Origin: Paenibacillus hemerocallicola
GTDB taxonomy: Bacteria > Bacillota > Bacilli > Paenibacillales > NBRC-103111
Assembly: GCF_006265175.1 (NCBI RefSeq)
Contig: NZ_VDCQ01000031.1
Location: 35,165-99,164, forward strand
Direction of reading: 5' to 3'
DNA: 64,000 nt
Shown: piece by piece, positions 47,478 to 58,500 of the stretch
Position numbering within the stretch: position 1 is the stretch's first letter
How the letters are laid out: every line of letters starts with the position of its first letter
Translations under genes and position numbers: made by a program
Notes under the pieces: model-generated
What the model was told of the DNA's origin: nothing
Database searches by the model: none
The model's input: only the letters and a program-made list of their open reading frames with translations

Positions 47478-47546
47478 AAAGAGAATGCTTAATCATGCAA
47501 GGTAACGTTCCTTATCGGGGCATACATTTAAGGAGGTCTGGACGGT

Positions 47547-48197
47547 ATGGCAGTATCTGCACAAGCAGTAAAGGAATTGCGCGAAAAAACCGGAGCAGGG
47601 ATGCTCGATTGCAAAAAAGCGTTGGAAGAAGCAAACGGCGATTTGACGAAAGCATCGGAAATTCTCCGTGAAAAAGGGTTGGCGGCTGCAGCGAAAAAAG
47701 GCGATCGCATCGCAACCGAAGGCGTAGTAGAGTCTTACATCCACGCCGGCGGACGGATCGGCGTGCTCGTTGAAGTAAACTGCGAAACCGACTTCGTAGG
47801 CAAAACGGATTCGTTCCGCGAGTTCGTTCGCGATATCGCGATGCAAATCGCGGCAACCAACCCGCTGTACGTCGCCCGCGAAGAAGTACCGCAAGAGGCT
47901 CTTGACAAAGAGCGCGAAATTTTGCGGAATCAAGCTCTGAACGAAGGCAAACCGGCACATATCGTCGACAAAATGGTAGAAGGCCGTCTCGCCAAATATT
48001 ACGAAGATTATTGCTTGCTCGAGCAAGCGTACATCAAAGATCAAGACAAAACGATCAACGCTCTGCTCAATGAAAAAGTAGCTACGATCGGGGAAAAAAT
48101 TTCGATCCGCCGTTTCGTTCGTTACGAGCTTGGCGAAGGTTTGGAGAAAAAGCAGGACAATTTCGTAGAAGAAGTTATGTCGCAAGTCAAACAATAA
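47547..48197 (+). CDS. tsf: Elongation factor Ts
   Basis: EF-Ts (216 aa) recharges EF-Tu with GTP. The N-terminal [20 protein letters not shown] and the [19 protein letters not shown] motifs are diagnostic. It has the shorter Bacillales form rather than the enteric coiled-coil form. ATG after TAAGGAGG. Confidence 0.98.
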   Translation: MAVSAQAVKELREKTGAGMLDCKKALEEANGDLTKASEILREKGLAAAAKKGDRIATEGVVESYIHAGGRIGVLVEVNCETDFVGKTDSFREFVRDIAMQIAATNPLYVAREEVPQEALDKEREILRNQALNEGKPAHIVDKMVEGRLAKYYEDYCLLEQAYIKDQDKTINALLNEKVATIGEKISIRRFVRYELGEGLEKKQDNFVEEVMSQVKQ

Positions 48198-48208
48198 GGT
48201 CGTTCGCG

Positions 48209-48243
48209 GACAACCAATACCGATAGCTCAGGTATTGGTTGTC
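48209..48243 (+). terminator. Perfect 13-bp hairpin after tsf
   Basis: GACAACCAATACC (48209-48221) pairs exactly with GGTATTGGTTGTC (48231-48243). It lacks a T-run; with the terminator 19 nt downstream it forms a two-hairpin barrier before pyrH. Confidence 0.6.
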
Positions 48244-48261
48244 CCATAATTGCCCGATACG

Positions 48262-48288
48262 AGGAACACGCGGTGTTCCTTCTTTTTT
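48262..48288 (+). terminator. Terminator before pyrH
   Basis: AGGAACAC (48262-48269) and GTGTTCCT (48273-48280), loop GCG, are followed by TCTTTTTT. It lies 29 nt before the pyrH TTG, so pyrH must rely on readthrough or a promoter between the two. Confidence 0.85.
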
Positions 48289-48304
48289 AGCGGAACGAGC
48301 ATAG

Positions 48305-49044
<740 letters not shown>

Positions 49045-49045
<1 letters not shown>

Positions 49046-49599
49046 TGCCGCAATCCATTAAGAAAAGTGCGGAAGATCGGATGGAAAAGGCGATCGGCTC
49101 GTTGAAAAAGGAGCTCGCCAGCCTCCGTGCGGGTCGTGCGACTCCGGCGCTGCTAGATCGCGTGCAAGTCGAGTACTACGGCTCCATGACTCCCGTGAAC
49201 CAGCTTGCAAACATTAACACGCCCGATTCCCGCACGATTATGATTCAACCGTGGGACAAGTCTTCCATCGGCGCGATCGAGAAAGCGATTCTGAAATCGG
49301 AGCTCGGATTGACGCCGTCGAACGACGGTGGCGCCATTCGGCTCAGCATTCCGCCGTTGACGGAAGAGCGCCGGGGCGAGCTCGTGAAAATGACGAAAAA
49401 ATATGGCGAGGAAGCGAAAGTGGCCATCCGCAACATTCGCCGCGATGCCAACGATGATATCAAAAAGCTGGAGAAGTCGAGCATTTCCGAGGACGAATCC
49501 CGTCGTCATCAGGAAGACATCCAGAAATCGACCGACAAATATATTGCCGAGATCGATAAAGTGCTGGCAGGTAAAGAAAAAGAAATAATGGAAGTGTGA
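49045..49599 (+). CDS. frr: Ribosome recycling factor
   Basis: RRF (184 aa) releases ribosomes after termination with EF-G. The family motif [20 protein letters not shown] lies near residue 30, with [12 protein letters not shown] later. Starts within the pyrH stop (TAATG). Confidence 0.98.
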
Positions 49600-49606
49600 C
49601 AGCGGC

Positions 49607-49639
49607 AAATCGGCCCCCCGATTTTGAAGGGGGATTTTT
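49607..49639 (+). terminator. frr terminator
   Basis: AATC plus CCCCC on the left (49608-49619) pairs with GGGGGATT (49629-49636) with a small bulge, followed by TTTTT. Confidence 0.7.
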
Positions 49640-49672
49640 GTGTTCGCTTCGAATGAGGGTGGGGAATAGATC

Positions 49673-50437
49673 ATGTTCCATCTTTTCAAACGGACTCGAT
49701 CCGAGCGGAGTCCGGAGGAGATCGTCGAGCTTAATCCGGATCGCATACCGGAGCATATCGCGATCATCATGGACGGGAACGGAAGATGGGCCAAGCGGCG
49801 CGGACTTCCGCGCATCGCCGGACATCATGCCGGAATGAAGGCGGTCAAACGGGCTACGATAAGTGCGGACGATATGGGCGTCAAGGTATTGACCTTGTAT
49901 GCCTTCTCCACGGAAAACTGGAAACGGCCGCGGGACGAAGTCGAATTTCTGATGAAGCTGCCCCAAGAGTTTTTGGCGTTGGAGCTGGACGAGCTTGTCG
50001 AGAAAAACGTTCAAGTCCGTATGACCGGTTGGAAGGAAGGTTTGCCCGCCCACACGTTGGATGCGGTCGAGGCGGCAATCGAACGAACGAAGCACAACAA
50101 TGGCCTTATTCTGAATTTCGCGTTAAACTACGGCAGCCGCAACGAAATCGTTAACGCCGTCCGCGACATAGCCGAGCAAGTACGGCTCGGCGAGCTGAAT
50201 AAAGAAGATATTTCCGAGGCGCTCATATCCAGCCGGCTGCTAACGCAATCGCTGCCGGATCCCGACTTGATCATTCGGACAAGCGGTGAAATTCGCATCA
50301 GTAATTTTTTGCTTTGGCAAATGGCATATTCCGAGCTGTGGTTTACGGATATTTATTGGCCGGAGTTTACGGAACGGCATCTGGTTCAGGCGGTGTGCGA
50401 ATACCAGCGCCGGGCGAGAAGATACGGCGGCTTGTAA
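49673..50437 (+). CDS. uppS: Isoprenyl transferase (undecaprenyl diphosphate synthase)
   Basis: UppS (254 aa) makes the C55 lipid carrier for cell-wall synthesis. Catalytic IIMDGNGRWAKRRGLPRIAG with its Asp and the FALNYGSRNEIVNAVR and SLPDPDLIIRTSGEIRISNF motifs are all present. ATG after GGGTGGGG. cdsA follows after 25 nt. Confidence 0.97.
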   Translation: MFHLFKRTRSERSPEEIVELNPDRIPEHIAIIMDGNGRWAKRRGLPRIAGHHAGMKAVKRATISADDMGVKVLTLYAFSTENWKRPRDEVEFLMKLPQEFLALELDELVEKNVQVRMTGWKEGLPAHTLDAVEAAIERTKHNNGLILNFALNYGSRNEIVNAVRDIAEQVRLGELNKEDISEALISSRLLTQSLPDPDLIIRTSGEIRISNFLLWQMAYSELWFTDIYWPEFTERHLVQAVCEYQRRARRYGGL

Positions 50438-50462
50438 CACGGACCCGGACGGAGGAAATCGC

Positions 50463-51257
50463 TTGAAACAACGTATCGTGACTGCAGTCGTAGCAGGTGC
50501 CGGATTTATATTGTTTCTCATATTGGGCGGCTTGTACTATGCCGCCTTGATTATGGCTCTGGCAGCCGTAGGTTATTACGAATATACCCGGATGAACGGT
50601 CATCCGCCCGTGCGTTTGACCGCCCTGATCGGTTTTTTGTTTACGCTCTATATTGCATTTCCTTGGGAAAGCTATCCCGAGTGGAGCTCGATTCCGCGAG
50701 AATCGGCCATCTGGCTTGCCCTGTTTTTGCTGTTCGCGATGACGGTCATTTCCAAAAACAAAGTGACGATCGATCAAGCGGCCCTCGTGTTTCTGGGCAT
50801 CGTATATATCGGCATAGGGTTTCATTACATGATCTCTACCCGGCTAGGCGTCCATGGAACGTATTGGACATTAATGACGTTCGGATGTATTTGGGCGACC
50901 GATTCGGGTGCGTATTTTGGCGGACGGGCGTTCGGCAAACGGCCGCTATGGCCGGCGATCAGTCCGAAGAAAACGGTGGAGGGCGCGCTGGGCGGTATTG
51001 GAGCGTCGGTCATCGTTGCGCTTTGCTTCTCCTTCTACGCGCCGGAGCTGCTATCCTGGAGCAGGGCAATCGGCCTTGGCATCGTAATCGCGATAGTAGG
51101 ACAATCGGGCGATTTAATTCAGTCCGCTTATAAACGGATCCGTAAAATCAAAGATACCGGTACCATTTTGCCGGGACACGGCGGCGTCTTGGACCGCTGC
51201 GACAGCTGGCTGATCGTTTTTCCGTTCATCCAATTGCTGTCCTTGATCCCGCAATAA
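50463..51257 (+). CDS. cdsA: Phosphatidate cytidylyltransferase
   Basis: CdsA (264 aa) makes CDP-diacylglycerol from phosphatidate and CTP. About six to seven membrane helices are seen, and the C-terminal signature SAYKRIRKIKDTGTILPGHG, followed by GVLDRCDS, carries the catalytic residues. The TTG at 50463 is 7 nt after GGAGG; an open upstream frame overlaps uppS and has no ribosome site. Confidence 0.96.
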   Translation: MKQRIVTAVVAGAGFILFLILGGLYYAALIMALAAVGYYEYTRMNGHPPVRLTALIGFLFTLYIAFPWESYPEWSSIPRESAIWLALFLLFAMTVISKNKVTIDQAALVFLGIVYIGIGFHYMISTRLGVHGTYWTLMTFGCIWATDSGAYFGGRAFGKRPLWPAISPKKTVEGALGGIGASVIVALCFSFYAPELLSWSRAIGLGIVIAIVGQSGDLIQSAYKRIRKIKDTGTILPGHGGVLDRCDSWLIVFPFIQLLSLIPQ

Positions 51258-51287
51258 TCCGGCTTCTCTCATTGGGGTGGAATCGAT

Positions 51288-52433
51288 TTGAAACGAGTTT
51301 CCTTATTGGGCAGTACCGGATCCGTCGGAACGCAAACGTTGGACGTCATATCCCGCTACCCCGATCGCTTTCAGGTAGAGGCGTTGACGGCAGGGCAAAA
51401 CTGGGAGCTGCTGATCGAACAGGCGAACCGTTTTCGTCCCAAGCAGGTTTCCGTCGCTTCGAAGGAATTGGCGGATAAAATCAAAGTGCATCTGCCGTCG
51501 GGAACAGTCGTGTTGCATGGCGAGCAAGGATTGATCGAAACCGCCGCGAACAACGACGCCGACATAGTCGTAACCGCTATCGTTGGCAGCCAGGGCCTAA
51601 AGCCGACGCTTGCCGCGATTGAGGCAGGAAAACATATCGGACTGGCCAACAAAGAGACGCTGGTCAGCGGAGGGCACCTCGTTTCCGCTGCGGCGAAACG
51701 AAATAATGTCAAGCTGCTGCCGGTCGACAGCGAGCATTCCGCCATCTTTCAATGCTTGAACGGAGAATCGTTATCTTCATTGCGCAAAATCGTACTGACG
51801 GCATCGGGCGGATCGTTTCGCGACAGGACCCGGGAAGAGCTGAAGGACGTTACGGTCAAAGAAGCGCTTGCCCATCCCAACTGGTCCATGGGAGCGAAAA
51901 TAACGATCGATTCGGCTACGATGGTCAACAAGGGCCTGGAGGTGATCGAAGCGCATTGGCTGTTCGAGCTTCCGTACGACCGGATCGATGTCGTCATTCA
52001 TCCGGAGAGCATTATCCATTCGTTCGTCGAATTCGACGACAGGAGCATGATCGCGCAAATGGGACTGCCGGATATGAGAGTTCCGATCCAGTATGCGCTT
52101 ACATACCCCGAACGGCTCGTCTCTCCTGTGCATTCCCTCGATTTGACCGAGCTTGGGAAGCTTCATTTCCGCAAAATGGATTTCGACCGTTTTCCGTGTT
52201 TGCGGATGGCATTCGATTGCGGAAAAGTAGGCGGCACGATGACGGCCGTCTTTAATGCCGCGAATGAGGTGGCCGTATCGAGATTCGTGGCGGGCGATAT
52301 CGGTTTTCTTGACATCGAGGACGTCATCGAATCGGCGATTGGCCGTCATGAGGCAGCGGCTGTGCCTACCCTGGAACAGATCGAAGAAGCCGACGGCTGG
52401 GCTCGGCGGGTTGCCGCTCAATACGGGAAATGA
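51288..52433 (+). CDS. dxr: 1-deoxy-D-xylulose 5-phosphate reductoisomerase
   Basis: Dxr (381 aa) makes MEP in the non-mevalonate pathway and supplies substrate for UppS. The NADPH-binding [28 protein letters not shown] and [12 protein letters not shown] loop are clear. The TTG start at 51288 follows GGGGTGG. Confidence 0.97.
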   Translation: MKRVSLLGSTGSVGTQTLDVISRYPDRFQVEALTAGQNWELLIEQANRFRPKQVSVASKELADKIKVHLPSGTVVLHGEQGLIETAANNDADIVVTAIVGSQGLKPTLAAIEAGKHIGLANKETLVSGGHLVSAAAKRNNVKLLPVDSEHSAIFQCLNGESLSSLRKIVLTASGGSFRDRTREELKDVTVKEALAHPNWSMGAKITIDSATMVNKGLEVIEAHWLFELPYDRIDVVIHPESIIHSFVEFDDRSMIAQMGLPDMRVPIQYALTYPERLVSPVHSLDLTELGKLHFRKMDFDRFPCLRMAFDCGKVGGTMTAVFNAANEVAVSRFVAGDIGFLDIEDVIESAIGRHEAAAVPTLEQIEEADGWARRVAAQYGK

Positions 52434-52574
52434 CATTTCCGAAGAAAGCCGACGGACATATTCCGGATTTCAAGCTTAAGGTTCTGATCCTTGCGGCAAG
52501 CTTGTATTATAGTAAAGAATAATGTTAATCTTAGTACAAGCTGGAAGTCTAACGGCTGGCGCCGCGGGAGGAAG

Positions 52575-53834
52575 ATGCTTTTGTCACCTCAGGTTATATT
52601 TCAAATCGTGCTCCTGTTTTTCGTGCTCGTCACGATTCACGAATGGGGACATTATTATTTCGCGAAGCGGGCAGGCATTCTCGTTCGCGAATTTGCTATC
52701 GGCTTCGGGCCGAAATTGTTTTCGTTTATTCGCGGGGAAACCCGCTATACGCTGCGGCTGCTCCCGATCGGCGGATTCGTCCGGATGGCCGGGGAAGATC
52801 CGGAAATCGTCCAGATCCAGCCGGGACAGACGATTGCCGTATCTATTGAGCAGGGCCGGGTCAACCGCATCTATTTGGATCAGCTCGATCAACGGACGAA
52901 TGTCGTGCAGGGCTCGGTGGATCGGATCGATTTGGAACGGGAATTATCGGTCTCGCTCGATGTGGACGGCGAGAAGCTGACTTATGCGGTTCATCCGCAA
53001 GCGTACATGATCGCGAAGTCGAAAGAAACGCAGATCGCTCCATGGGACCGGCAGTTCGGCAGCAAAACGGTAGGTCAGCGGGCGCTGTCCATATTCGCCG
53101 GACCGTTTATGAATTTCATATTGGCGTTCGTTCTATTCGTAACCGTCCTGTTTTTGGCGGGGATGCCCGTGAATGTCAAGATCGATCGCGTAGAGCCGGA
53201 TTCGCCGGCGCAGAAGGCTGGTTTGCAGGGCGGAGATATTATTAGCCGGGTGAACGGCCAGCCGATAGGCGACAATCCCAGCGATCTGACTGGACTGATC
53301 CGCGCCTCGGCCAGCAAGAAAATGGACTGGACGATCCAACGCGGCGGCAAGGAAATGCAGATCCAGGTTACGCCGGAGATTAAGGAAGACGTCGCGTTAG
53401 TCGGAGTGAGGTTGACCTCGGACAAACGGAACACGAAGATCGGCGAGGCGTTCTCGGGCGGCTGGACCAATATGGTCGAAGCGACCAAGCAGATTCTGAT
53501 CGGCTTCAAGACGCTCATTCTCGGCAATTTCAAGCTGGACGACTTGGGCGGACCGGTCCGTATCGTGGAAGTGACGGGCGAGCACGCAAGCGCGGGATTG
53601 CCTCAATATACGTTTTGGGCGGCCATCATGAGCCTGTATTTGGGGATATTCAATCTGCTACCCTTCCCGGCGCTGGACGGCAGCAGGCTCGTGTTTCTCG
53701 CATTCGAAGCGGTTAGAGGCAGACCGGTCGATCCGGGGCGCGAGAGCATGGTGCATTTCGTCGGCTTCGCGATGCTGATGCTGCTGATGATTGCCGTCAC
53801 GTATAACGACATTTTGCGCTTGATCAAAGGCTGA
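52575..53834 (+). CDS. rseP: RIP metalloprotease RseP (site-2 protease)
   Basis: RseP (419 aa) cleaves membrane-embedded anti-sigma factors and signal peptides. The first membrane helix bears the zinc-binding HEWGH in VTIHEWGHYYFAKRAGI. A PDZ domain is near residues 205-260 (IDRVEPDSPAQKAGLQGGDI). The C-terminal NLLPFPALDGSRLVF holds the third ligand. A TTG at 52581, 9 nt after GGAGG, is a strong alternative start; the ATG at 52575 is only 3 nt from it. The 140-residue region after residue 60 holds an insert with repeated IVQIQPGQT-like strands. Confidence 0.96.
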   Translation: MLLSPQVIFQIVLLFFVLVTIHEWGHYYFAKRAGILVREFAIGFGPKLFSFIRGETRYTLRLLPIGGFVRMAGEDPEIVQIQPGQTIAVSIEQGRVNRIYLDQLDQRTNVVQGSVDRIDLERELSVSLDVDGEKLTYAVHPQAYMIAKSKETQIAPWDRQFGSKTVGQRALSIFAGPFMNFILAFVLFVTVLFLAGMPVNVKIDRVEPDSPAQKAGLQGGDIISRVNGQPIGDNPSDLTGLIRASASKKMDWTIQRGGKEMQIQVTPEIKEDVALVGVRLTSDKRNTKIGEAFSGGWTNMVEATKQILIGFKTLILGNFKLDDLGGPVRIVEVTGEHASAGLPQYTFWAAIMSLYLGIFNLLPFPALDGSRLVFLAFEAVRGRPVDPGRESMVHFVGFAMLMLLMIAVTYNDILRLIKG

Positions 53835-53846
53835 CGCTCTATCGGG

Positions 53847-53871
53847 CAGGACACAAGCGACTTGTGTCCTG
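53847..53871 (+). terminator. Hairpin after rseP
   Basis: CAGGACACAAG (53847-53857) pairs with CTTGTGTCCTG (53861-53871), loop CGA. There is no T-run, so termination is likely weak or Rho-aided. Confidence 0.55.
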
Positions 53872-53901
53872 TCTGCGGTTTGTGCGACAATATTCGGGAG
53901 C

Positions 53902-53932
53902 CTTACGAAGAAGTACGTCACTTTTGGGGGAT
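53902..53932 (+). repeat. Dispersed G5/C5 repeat, half copy
   Basis: CTTACGAAGAAGTACGTCACTTTTGGGGGAT matches the 3' half of the full copy that follows (GCTACGAAGAAATACGTC and the CTTTTGGGGG end at 53991-54000) with three or four changes. It is described here in two parts: CGAAG-x5-CGTC, then ACTTTTGGGGG. Confidence 0.75.
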
Positions 53933-53942
53933 CTGTGTTTTT

Positions 53943-54002
53943 GGGGGCTCCCCCGAAAGTACCCGGAATAAGCTACGAAGAAATACGTCACTTTTGGGGG
54001 AT
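53943..54002 (+). repeat. Dispersed G5/C5 repeat, copy 2 (upstream of proS)
   Basis: GGGGGCTCCCCC (53943-53954), AAAGTACC, GGAATAA, CGAAG, CGTC and ACTTTTGGGGG. TCCCCCGAAAGT (53949-53960) can pair with ACTTTTGGGGGA (53990-54001), or its C-tract can pair with the GGGGG just upstream. The closing GGGGG (53996-54000) serves as the proS ribosome site, 7 nt before its ATG. Confidence 0.8.
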
Positions 54003-54007
54003 TCGTT

Positions 54008-55456
54008 ATGTCCAAGGAAAAGCAGTTTGTTAAGGAAATTACGCCTCAAAGCGAGGATTTTTCCCGTTGGTACATAGATGCCATCAGCAAGGCGGAGTTG
54101 ATGAGCTATTCTCCGGTGCGCGGTTGCGTGGTGCTGCGTCCGGACGGCTACGAGATTTGGGAGCATATTCAGCGGGAGCTTGACCGCAGATTCAAGGAAA
54201 CCGGGCACCGCAACGCCTACTTCCCTCTTTTTATTCCGGAAAGCTTTTTCCAGAAAGAAAAGGAGCATGTCGAAGGCTTTAATCCCGAGCTGCCTTGGGT
54301 AACCGAAGCCGGAGGCGAGAAGCTGGAGGAGCGTCTTGCGATTCGTCCGACGTCGGAAACGATGATCGGCCATATGTACTCCAATTGGATCAACTCGTAC
54401 CGCGATTTGCCCGTATTGATCAACCAGTGGGCGAACGTTGTCCGTTGGGAGAAGCGCACGCTGCCTTTCTTGCGCACGACGGAATTTTTGTGGCAGGAAG
54501 GACATACGGCTCATGAGGACGAGGCGGATGCCCGCAAGGAAACGATGCAAATGCTCGAAGTATACCGCGATTTTGCCGAGAATTTCTTGGCCATTCCGGT
54601 TATAATGGGACAGAAGACGCCTTCCGAGAAGTTCGCCGGCGCGGTCGATACGTATTCGATCGAGGCGATGATGAAGGACGGCAAAGCGGTTCAAGCGGGA
54701 ACGTCCCACTATTTGGGCACCAATTTTGCGCAGGCGTTCGATATCAAATATTTGGACAGAGACAATCAGCAGCAGTTCGTCCATACGACGTCGTGGGGCG
54801 TAAGCACCCGTCTGATCGGCGCACTGATCATGGTGCATGGAGACGATCGCGGACTTGCCCTTCCGCCGAAGGTAGCGCCGACCCAAGCGGTCGTAATCCC
54901 GATCGGTCCTCCGAAAACCCGCGACCAAGTCGTACCGCGCGCCGAAGAAATGTTTTTCGAGCTCAAACGCGCGGGCATCCGGGTCAAGATCGACGACAAT
55001 CCGGATCAAAGCCCGGGCTGGAAATTCAACGAGTATGAAATGCGCGGGGTACCGGTTCGCATCGAATTCGGGCCACGGGATATGGAGAACGGACAAGCCG
55101 TGCTCGTGTCCCGCGTATCGGGCGAGAAGCGGCCCGTAAAGCTTGACGCCATCGTCGAAGAAGTGCGGAAGATGCTGGACGACGTGCATCAAACGATGTA
55201 CAGCAACGCCAAATCGTTCCTCGAGAGCAATTTCAAAATCGTCGACACGATCGATGAAATGAAAAGCTTCCTGGACGCCCAGCGGGGGTTCGTGCTCACC
55301 GGGTGGTGCGGCTCCGAAGCATGCGAAAAGCAGGTAAAAGAAGAGACCGGCGCTACGAGCCGGAATATTCCGTTCGAGCCCGCCGAGCGCAAGTCGGCTT
55401 GCGTCGTATGCGGCTCGAAGGCCGAGCATACGGTCGTCTTCGGAAAGTCTTACTAA
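54008..55456 (+). CDS. proS: Proline-tRNA ligase, archaeal/eukaryal-type (ProS type 3)
   Basis: ProS (482 aa) charges tRNA-Pro. It begins MSKEKQFVKEITPQSEDFSR, has TRTTEFLWQEGHTAHEDEAD-like motif 2 (here LRTTEFLWQEGHTAHEDEAD) and motif 3 VSTRLIGALIMVHGDDRGLA, and a C-terminal zinc-like domain (GWCGSEACEKQ and ACVVCG). The bacterial-type enzyme (about 565 aa with an editing insert) usually sits at this place in Bacillales; here the shorter type without that insert does. The ATG uses a repeat-borne GGGGG as ribosome site. Confidence 0.95.
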   Translation: MSKEKQFVKEITPQSEDFSRWYIDAISKAELMSYSPVRGCVVLRPDGYEIWEHIQRELDRRFKETGHRNAYFPLFIPESFFQKEKEHVEGFNPELPWVTEAGGEKLEERLAIRPTSETMIGHMYSNWINSYRDLPVLINQWANVVRWEKRTLPFLRTTEFLWQEGHTAHEDEADARKETMQMLEVYRDFAENFLAIPVIMGQKTPSEKFAGAVDTYSIEAMMKDGKAVQAGTSHYLGTNFAQAFDIKYLDRDNQQQFVHTTSWGVSTRLIGALIMVHGDDRGLALPPKVAPTQAVVIPIGPPKTRDQVVPRAEEMFFELKRAGIRVKIDDNPDQSPGWKFNEYEMRGVPVRIEFGPRDMENGQAVLVSRVSGEKRPVKLDAIVEEVRKMLDDVHQTMYSNAKSFLESNFKIVDTIDEMKSFLDAQRGFVLTGWCGSEACEKQVKEETGATSRNIPFEPAERKSACVVCGSKAEHTVVFGKSY

Positions 55457-55470
55457 TCGTCCCATTTGAA

Positions 55471-55531
55471 CCCCAAGAAGGGATCAGGATAAGCCGCCGA
55501 GCTTAACTTCGCTTTTTGGGGTCGTTTTTTT
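55471..55531 (+). terminator. proS terminator
   Basis: CCCCAAGAAG (55471-55480) pairs with CTTTTTGGGG (55512-55521) with one G-U pair, an inner AAGC/GCTT stem lies in the loop, and TTTTTTT (55525-55531) ends it. Confidence 0.85.
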
Positions 55532-55589
55532 GCCGCAACTCTAGCAATCTGGGAATATCGCAAATGCAAGATGGATTGGGGGGAACCGG

Positions 55590-58500
55590 ATGAGCCAAAC
55601 GGCGGACAGAAGGAAACGGTTCGAGCTTTTGCTAACGCAGGCGGCCGTGCCGAACAACGTCGTCGAAGCGTATTTTGCCGACGGGCACATCGAGCGGGTG
55701 GAGTGCAGCCGGAGCAATCGGGAGTGGACTTTTTTCATTGACAAATCGACATTGGTACCGCTTGATATATACCGGTCGTTCTATAAGAACGTTCAGGACA
55801 AGTTTGCGCATATATCCAAAATCGGTATCGTATTGAACTATGCAGAAGAGGTTAGCGATCATGCCCTCATAGAAACGTACTGGGGCTTATTCCTGGAATG
55901 GGTGCAGCGCGAAGCGACATCCGTAAACGGGTGGATGAGCAAAGCGAAATACGAAGTAGCGGCGGGCGGCACCGTGACGCTGCGGATGCTCGATGGGATC
56001 GGCCTGGAAATGGCCCGGAAGAGAAACGTAGACGGCTGGGTCCAGCGCTTCTTTGACGAGAACTTCAACCGAAAGTATAATGTCAGGCTTGCCGTCAGCG
56101 AGAGCAGCAATGCGGAGTTCGAGAAGTTTGCGCAGCGCGTCGTCGAGGAAGAGCGAACGGTTATCCAGGAAATTATGACATCGGTCGATCAGGAGGCGGA
56201 GACGCCGGATGTGCCCGAGGGTGAACTGAAGCTGATGATCGGCTACGACATCAAGGAACCGCCTGTTCCGCTCAAGGATGTGCTGGAGGAAGAGAAGAAA
56301 GTGACCGTGCAAGGTCTCATCTTCGGATTGGACAAAAAAGAGCTGAAAAACGGCAACACGCTGTTCGAGTTCAAGCTGACCGATTTCTCCGATTCGCTCA
56401 TGATGAAGGCGTTCGCCCGCAACAAAGAAGACTTGAAAATATTGAATCTGCTGGCCGACGGCAAATGGATCCGCGCACGCGGCAAGGTCGAATACGACCG
56501 TTTCATGATGGTGCCCGAGCTCGTCATGATTCCGAGCGATCTCACCGAGGTTGTCGCGCCGCCGGAGCGCAAAGACGATGCTGAAGAGAAACGCGTCGAG
56601 CTTCATCTGCATTCTACGCTCAGCACGATGGACGCCGTAACTCCGATCGACGTGTATGTCAAGACTGCGGCCAAGTGGGGCCACAAGGCGATCGCCATAA
56701 CGGATCACGGCAACGTGCAAGCATACCCCGAGGCGAACAAGGCGGCCAAGAAGCACGGCATCAAAATGATATACGGAATGGAAGCGAACGTGGTCAACGA
56801 TTCCGTACCGGTCGTGATAAACGAGACGGACGAGCTGTTGGCGGAGGCGACCTATATCGTATTCGATATCGAAACGACCGGTCTTTCGGTTATCAATAAC
56901 AAGATCATCGAATTGGCCGGCGTCAAAATGCAGGACGGCAAAGTCGTCGACAAATTCGAAACATTCGTCAATCCCCATGAAAAAATACCTTATCATATCA
57001 GCCAGCTTACGCACATTACGGACGATATGGTCGTAGGAGCCCCCGAGCTGGAGGATGTGCTGCCGAAGTTTATCGAATTCGTCGGCGACGCCGTGCTCGT
57101 AGCCCACAATGCCAGATTCGATATCGGTTTTATCCAGGAATTCTGCAAACGGCTGGGGCTGCCCGTGCCGACGAATCCGGTGCTCGATACGTTGGAGCTT
57201 GCCCGCATCCAGTATCCGACGATGAAAAACCATCGGCTGAACACGTTGTCCGACAAATTCAAGGTCGGGCTGGACAATCATCACCGCGCGGTCGATGACT
57301 CCGCTGCGCTTGGGCAAGTGCTGTTCCATATGCTGAAAGACGCCGCGGATCGCGGAAAAACGACGCTTCGCGAGCTGAACGACGAGGTCGGCAAAGATTT
57401 ATCCAATACGCGTCCGTTTCACTGCTGTATCTATGCGAAAAACGTGGTCGGCAAAAAGAACTTGTTCAAGCTCGTTTCGCTATCGCATACCGAATACTTC
57501 AAGAGAGTTCCCTGCATCCCGAGGAGCAAGCTGATCGAGCTACGGGAAGGGCTGCTTATTTCGTCCGGCTGCGAGAAGGGCGAGTTTTACGAGGCTGTTC
57601 TTAACAAGTCGGTAGAAGAAGCCGAGCAGGTTGCCGAGTTTTACGATGTGCTGGAAGTGCAGCCTATTCCGGTGAACATGCATTTGGTCGACAAGGGACT
57701 AGTCGGAAGCAGGCTCGAGCTCGAGGAAGCGAACCGGCGAATCGTACAAATTGCCGAGAAGCAAGGCAAATGGGTAATCGCCACCGGCAACGTCCACTAT
57801 TTGCATCCGCGGGAAAAGATTCACCGCGACATTACGATTCACGGCATTACCGGCTTCAGCCCGTTAAAGGATATGAAGAAGCCGGACGTCCATTTCAGGA
57901 CGACACGCGAAATGCTGGAAGAATTCGCGCACTTGGGCGAGCAGAAGGCATACGAGGCAGTCGTCACGAACACCAATTTATTCGCCGATCTGATCGAGCA
58001 ATACGACTTGTTCCCCAAGGATCTGTTCACGCCGATTATCGACGGGGCGGAGGAGGAAATCCGCAACACGTGCTACCAGACGGCGAAGGATCTTTACGGA
58101 GAGGAAATTCCCGAGGTTGTCGTGGCGCGGCTGGAGAAGGAGCTGAAGCCGATTATCAACTACGGCTTCTCGGCGAACTATCTCATCTCGGCGCGTCTCG
58201 TGAAAAAGTCGAACGAGGACGGTTATTTGGTAGGCTCGCGGGGTTCCGTAGGCTCGTCCGTCGTCGCCACGTTTCTCGGCATATCGGAGGTTAATCCGCT
58301 TCCGCCGCATTACACGTGCAGATCTTGCAAGCACAGCGAATGGTTTCTCGACGGAAGCGTTCCGAGCGGCTTCGATCTCCCGGAGAAAGATTGTCCGCAA
58401 TGCGGGGCGAAGCTGAAGGGCGAAGGTCAGGACATTCCGTTCGAAACGTTCCTCGGCTTCAAGGGCGATAAAGTTCCCGATATCGATTTGAACTTCTCGG

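Noticed and set aside
53918..55465. 515-residue minus-strand ORF antisense to proS
   Set aside because: It is a shadow frame; proS is unambiguous on the other strand.
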